The position numbers and the translations under genes were made by a program. DNA of 64,000 nucleotides. Source: Ottelia alismoides. Lineage: Eukaryota > Streptophyta > Magnoliopsida > Alismatales > Hydrocharitaceae. The notes under the pieces were generated by a model. It worked only from the letters and a program-made list of their open reading frames with translations. It was not told where the DNA came from and did not search any database. The DNA lies in contig JAZKJV010010135.1 of assembly GCA_037367405.1 (NCBI GenBank), positions 238,861 through 302,860 on the forward strand, written 5' to 3'. Shown here in pieces: positions 60,780 through 64,000 of this stretch (position 1 is its first letter; the number at the start of each line of letters is the position of its first letter).

Positions 60780-61189
60780 TACAAGGGAGGTCTCCTTAAG
60801 TGCCTTCTTGCACCTCTTTTTAGATATGCCACTAAATTGATGTCACCTTTGCTTTTATTTACTAGTTTAAATCATTTCTAGATATCCCATATGTAATTAT
60901 AGATAAAATTTTGAGCGGCATTTGGAAGATCTTGTACCTGCAACTTAGCAAAGATTAAAAATCATTCAATTACAAATGAACAATCACACAAAAGACGTGT
61001 TATCGACTTTGCGTTACGTTGACCTAGATAGCATCTATTTACTGTGCTACTACTCAAACTTGAAAATGATATCTTTTTGCTTTCCACCCATGCAATTTGA
61101 TGTGAACTTATAAATCAATGCTTGTCAATTATATAGTTTCAAAGATTTAGGGAATAAGGAAAAACCAATACAGGAAAGGAAATATAACC
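60780..61189. other. No gene recognised
   Basis: AT-rich with short frames. Confidence 0.5.
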
Positions 61190-61810
61190 AAATCCTAGTC
61201 AAGGATTAAAGAAACTAAACATCTTTCATCAATGTTGAGATTAAATATTTGAACTGAAGAATTTCAAGGGTTTATTTTCAAAACATTTTGGAGAGATTAT
61301 TTAGTATAGTTACCAAAATTTCAAACCGCTGCCTCATCATTCAAGAAGATTAGAAGATCACCGATGAATTGAACATTTGCAATATCTAAGTCTAATCCAG
61401 GTACGCGAAAAAACATTGATAAATATTTTATCATGCAAGTCTTTCTGGCATTGTATCCAACTTTATAAATAGTAGGAGGAAGATCGGATCACCTTTCCTA
61501 ACCCCGCGCAAGTTCCATTCACTTTCAATGAAATAGTTGCGGCCTTTAAGATATCTAAGATACATTTTTTTTCAAGAGGCTATCAAAACTCTAACTATCA
61601 AATCCAACTAAAGTATATCAAAAGCTTTTGTAAATTCAATTTTCAACACAATGGTTTTCTTTTCTACGAGACTAACTTGAGAGAACTTCGAAAGTTGTGA
61701 TAAACCAATCAGTCATCAAGTGCCCTTAGAAACACACACTGAGATGGAGTGATACAATCTTCACGCTTTACAACCCATATATCACCTAAAACTTTCGAGA
61801 TATCATGGAT
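61190..61810 (-). pseudogene. Very decayed LINE reverse transcriptase
   Basis: In several frames on the minus strand one can read LKIEFTKAFDIL (family K.D..KAFD), then ESEWNLRGVRKGDPI (RG.RQGDP), then FIGDLLIFLNDEA where YADD.L.FL.. is expected. Many stops and shifts separate them. The order and spacing fit an L1-type RT. It is independent of the LINE at 28435 and much older. Confidence 0.65.
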
Positions 61811-61819
61811 TAGAATGTT

Positions 61820-61884
61820 TACGAAGCAAATATGGATATGGAAATAGGCATATCCGATTTATATCCGATCCATTTTCATCCCTA
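61820..61884. repeat. Right end of a small hAT-type element
   Basis: CGATTTATATCCGATCC..TTTTCATCCCTA matches the inverted terminus of the hAT element at 40835. No left end was seen. Confidence 0.45.
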
Positions 61885-62736
61885 CTTACACAATCTTTAA
61901 TATTTATCTCAATTTTGAAATGTTGTGATTTAATGTTGTTAAGACAGAATGTTCAACCAAATTTCAATAGTTAAGGATCACATTAAGATAAATTTTAAAT
62001 AATGATATCACATTATTACCTTTTAAAGTTACGATATTGAAATCATGTGTATAGTTCAAGATTTTTTTCTATAATTTACTCTTTATAAGTCTTCGAATAC
62101 ATAGTCCCACATGGTTGGGTTTTCGACGGGCTTCTATTTCTGAGGCCATATATTAGTGGGCTCCAGTCCATATTTTCTTGGGCCTTGAAATTTGGACCAC
62201 TGAATAAGATCTTAATTTTGGAATAGTCGGTCCGGTCCATTTGATATTTAATTATATTAAACAGAAAGTAAGCAGAGGCGTGAAGTTATCTATTTCTACA
62301 TATTAATAATGTAATGTTTCCCAGTTGTTTGGTTTGGTCATGCCTTTCTTTTGTGGGCAAATTATTTGCAGGCAAGAATGGTCTAATTTTGTCTGGGGTT
62401 TGTAAGCAATATTTACTGTTTTATATAGATAATCCAAACAAAATACACCCCTATCGAATTCCAATCAAATTATATCAGGAAAACTGGTTTCTGATAAAGC
62501 AAGACCTAGAAAATAAGTTCGACTCTCTTTTACAAGAAAGGAAACAAATTTAAAAGGGAAAGTTCTTGCAAATCTATATCTTCAATATATACTAAAGCTG
62601 GATTTTCACCCATTGGCCATCATTCCACGCTTCTACTCCCCATCTCGGCTCTTCTCTTTCGTTCATACCCAGACCACTCTTCTCTCTTTCACATGTGACT
62701 CTCTCTCTTCCCTATACTCCACTCGTCTAGATTATT
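61885..62736. other. No gene recognised
   Basis: Short frames only. GGGCTTC, GGGCTCC and TTGGGCCTTG near 62130-62200 resemble site II promoter motifs, but no gene follows that I can identify. Confidence 0.4.
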
Positions 62737-62920
62737 GTAGCACCTCAAACATAGTCGCACATCTAAAACTCACAAAGTGTAAGAATGCATTTAAGTGGTT
62801 GAGAATACTACTTGATAACTTGAACTTATGCATTTTGGATGATTGTCGATGCGTCAACTTGGGCTCGAATCTAGCACGTTGTTCGACAAGTTTTTCTTCG
62901 ATAACAGTCTAGAGATCGAA
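62737..62920 (+). repeat. Diverged copia-like LTR start
   Basis: TGTAGCACCTCAAACATAGTC, then TGCATTTTGGATGATTGT and GGGCTCGAATCTAGCA follow the order of the LTR at 39229 with many changes. The right end was not found. Confidence 0.4.
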
Positions 62921-64000
62921 GTTCAAGATGTTATACTAAGAATATGAGGTGTTGTAATACTTTTACATGGCATCATTTCTTACATGCTCCTTTCAATCTT
63001 CATCTTTAAATATGGAAATATTACAAAATGGACTATTCTGTTTGCATATACGGGGTTTTCTTTAAAAAAATGATGTCATTTAATTATGCACCAATCTTTC
63101 TCATTTTATCATGATAACAAGGTAATACTTATATCCAAACGTTTATCACCCTTTTACCACTCAAATACAAATACAATGTCAAGATTTAGTCATGGGATAT
63201 AGAAACCTCAATTAGCTAATTATACAATTAAACAATATATTTTATAACAAGAAAGAAACTAGAGCTTAAAATACAAAATTCCATATAAATTATATAATCA
63301 AAACTCCTGAAAGAGACTCAAAACTAAAAAAAAATATCACAAAAGAAAGAAATGCAAAATAGACCATCTGTATCACTTACACGCACACAAATATATACAT
63401 AAAAATGGTGAAGCCTTCTCCTACTATAAGCAGGATCGGCTACACGGATTCTTGTTCAAATCCATGTTGAAAGATTCGACTATTTTTTACGTTAATAGTT
63501 GAACCCTGATCTTTTGGATGGTAGGCACACTGCACTACCACCATGGGCAGAGGGAAATGGGGGCGGGCAGAGGCGGTGTCCCCCCCCCCCCCCACCCCAA
63601 AAAAAATAGGAACTATATGTATTGTGATCCCCCAAATGATCATTCATTGTAAATTCTCCTTCAAATTCAAAAATGTGGGATGCAAATTTAGCAATGCCCC
63701 CTCCAATTCTCTCATTATCGGATGCTAGTTCGTTTTCGGGTTTCATTCTACTTTAACATTGCGACAGGAAACTGTTGTCCACATAATGCTATTATTAAAA
63801 CTTGAATGCCATTACTGTTTTGCAAACTTGCGTCAACGACATGCACATATACCAATTATTTTCATGAATCAACTATTTTCACTGTTGCGAGACCCCCCCC
63901 CCCCCCCCCCCCCCCAACAATCTTTCGAATTGAGTTGTCTCCGACTGTGGGGTTCCTTCATCTGCACAACCAATAAATGGAGATTTTAAAAAACGTGCTA
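62921..64000. other. No gene recognised; two long C runs
   Basis: Runs of 14 C (63580-63593) and 23 C (63893-63915) interrupt otherwise AT-rich sequence. Frames such as 63759-63989 pass through them and show no domain. Confidence 0.5.

Noticed and set aside
63411..63470. Possible SINE tail (GGATCGGCTACACGGATTC)
   Set aside because: The words are suggestive, but no pol III A/B boxes or target duplication could be placed.

Overview
This window is nuclear DNA of a flowering plant with a repeat-rich genome. The evidence is an Athila-type Ty3 retrotransposon primed by plant tRNA-Asp, CACTA and Mutator-like DNA transposons, plant L1 LINEs, a spliced MEI2-like gene, and a captured chlorophyll-pathway gene fragment. 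A monocot is possible, but nothing in the window proves it. Nearly everything is transposon, and the repeats are nested several layers deep.

Layout. 1-2054: 3' internal part of one Athila-type copy. 2055-21775: a nearly complete second copy (4.1 kb LTRs, tRNA-Asp primer site, broken gag-pol, an array of hairpins each followed by a polypurine tract). The two form a tandem that shares an LTR. 21776-25127: remnants of another LTR and of Mutator-like (MULE) elements. 25221-28434: a CACTA element with a broken TNP2 transposase, large fold-back repeats and subterminal repeats. 28435-30173: a truncated LINE. 31990-38674: an older minus-strand LTR split by a 3.7 kb solo LTR. 39229-39765: a copia-like LTR.

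40748-50520 is the most informative part. An eIF4A-III-like pseudogene is split by a small hAT element, which is split by a MULE, which is split by a solo LTR. The MULE has a perfect 9-bp target duplication and the solo LTR a perfect 5-bp one; the hAT duplication is diverged. The MULE carries two convergent genes. One is a MuDR-type transposase with a spliced AT-hook tail. The other is a small GRF-zinc-finger protein ending in a membrane segment, placed like mudrB of maize MuDR.

51450-52150 is a long fold-back. 54167-55537 is the only plausible host gene, a four-exon MEI2-like RNA-binding protein with a possible break near its N-terminus. 56853-58542 and 59320-60770 are non-autonomous MULEs with perfect 9-bp target duplications; the second carries a fragment of Mg-protoporphyrin IX methyltransferase (CHLM). 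61190-61810 is a very decayed LINE. The rest to 64000 shows no recognisable gene.

The elements relate as parent and parasite. The MULE at 41138 shares terminal sequences with the non-autonomous MULEs and could have been their transposase source before it broke. The minus-strand solo LTRs belong to the same LTR superfamily as the Athila-type element.
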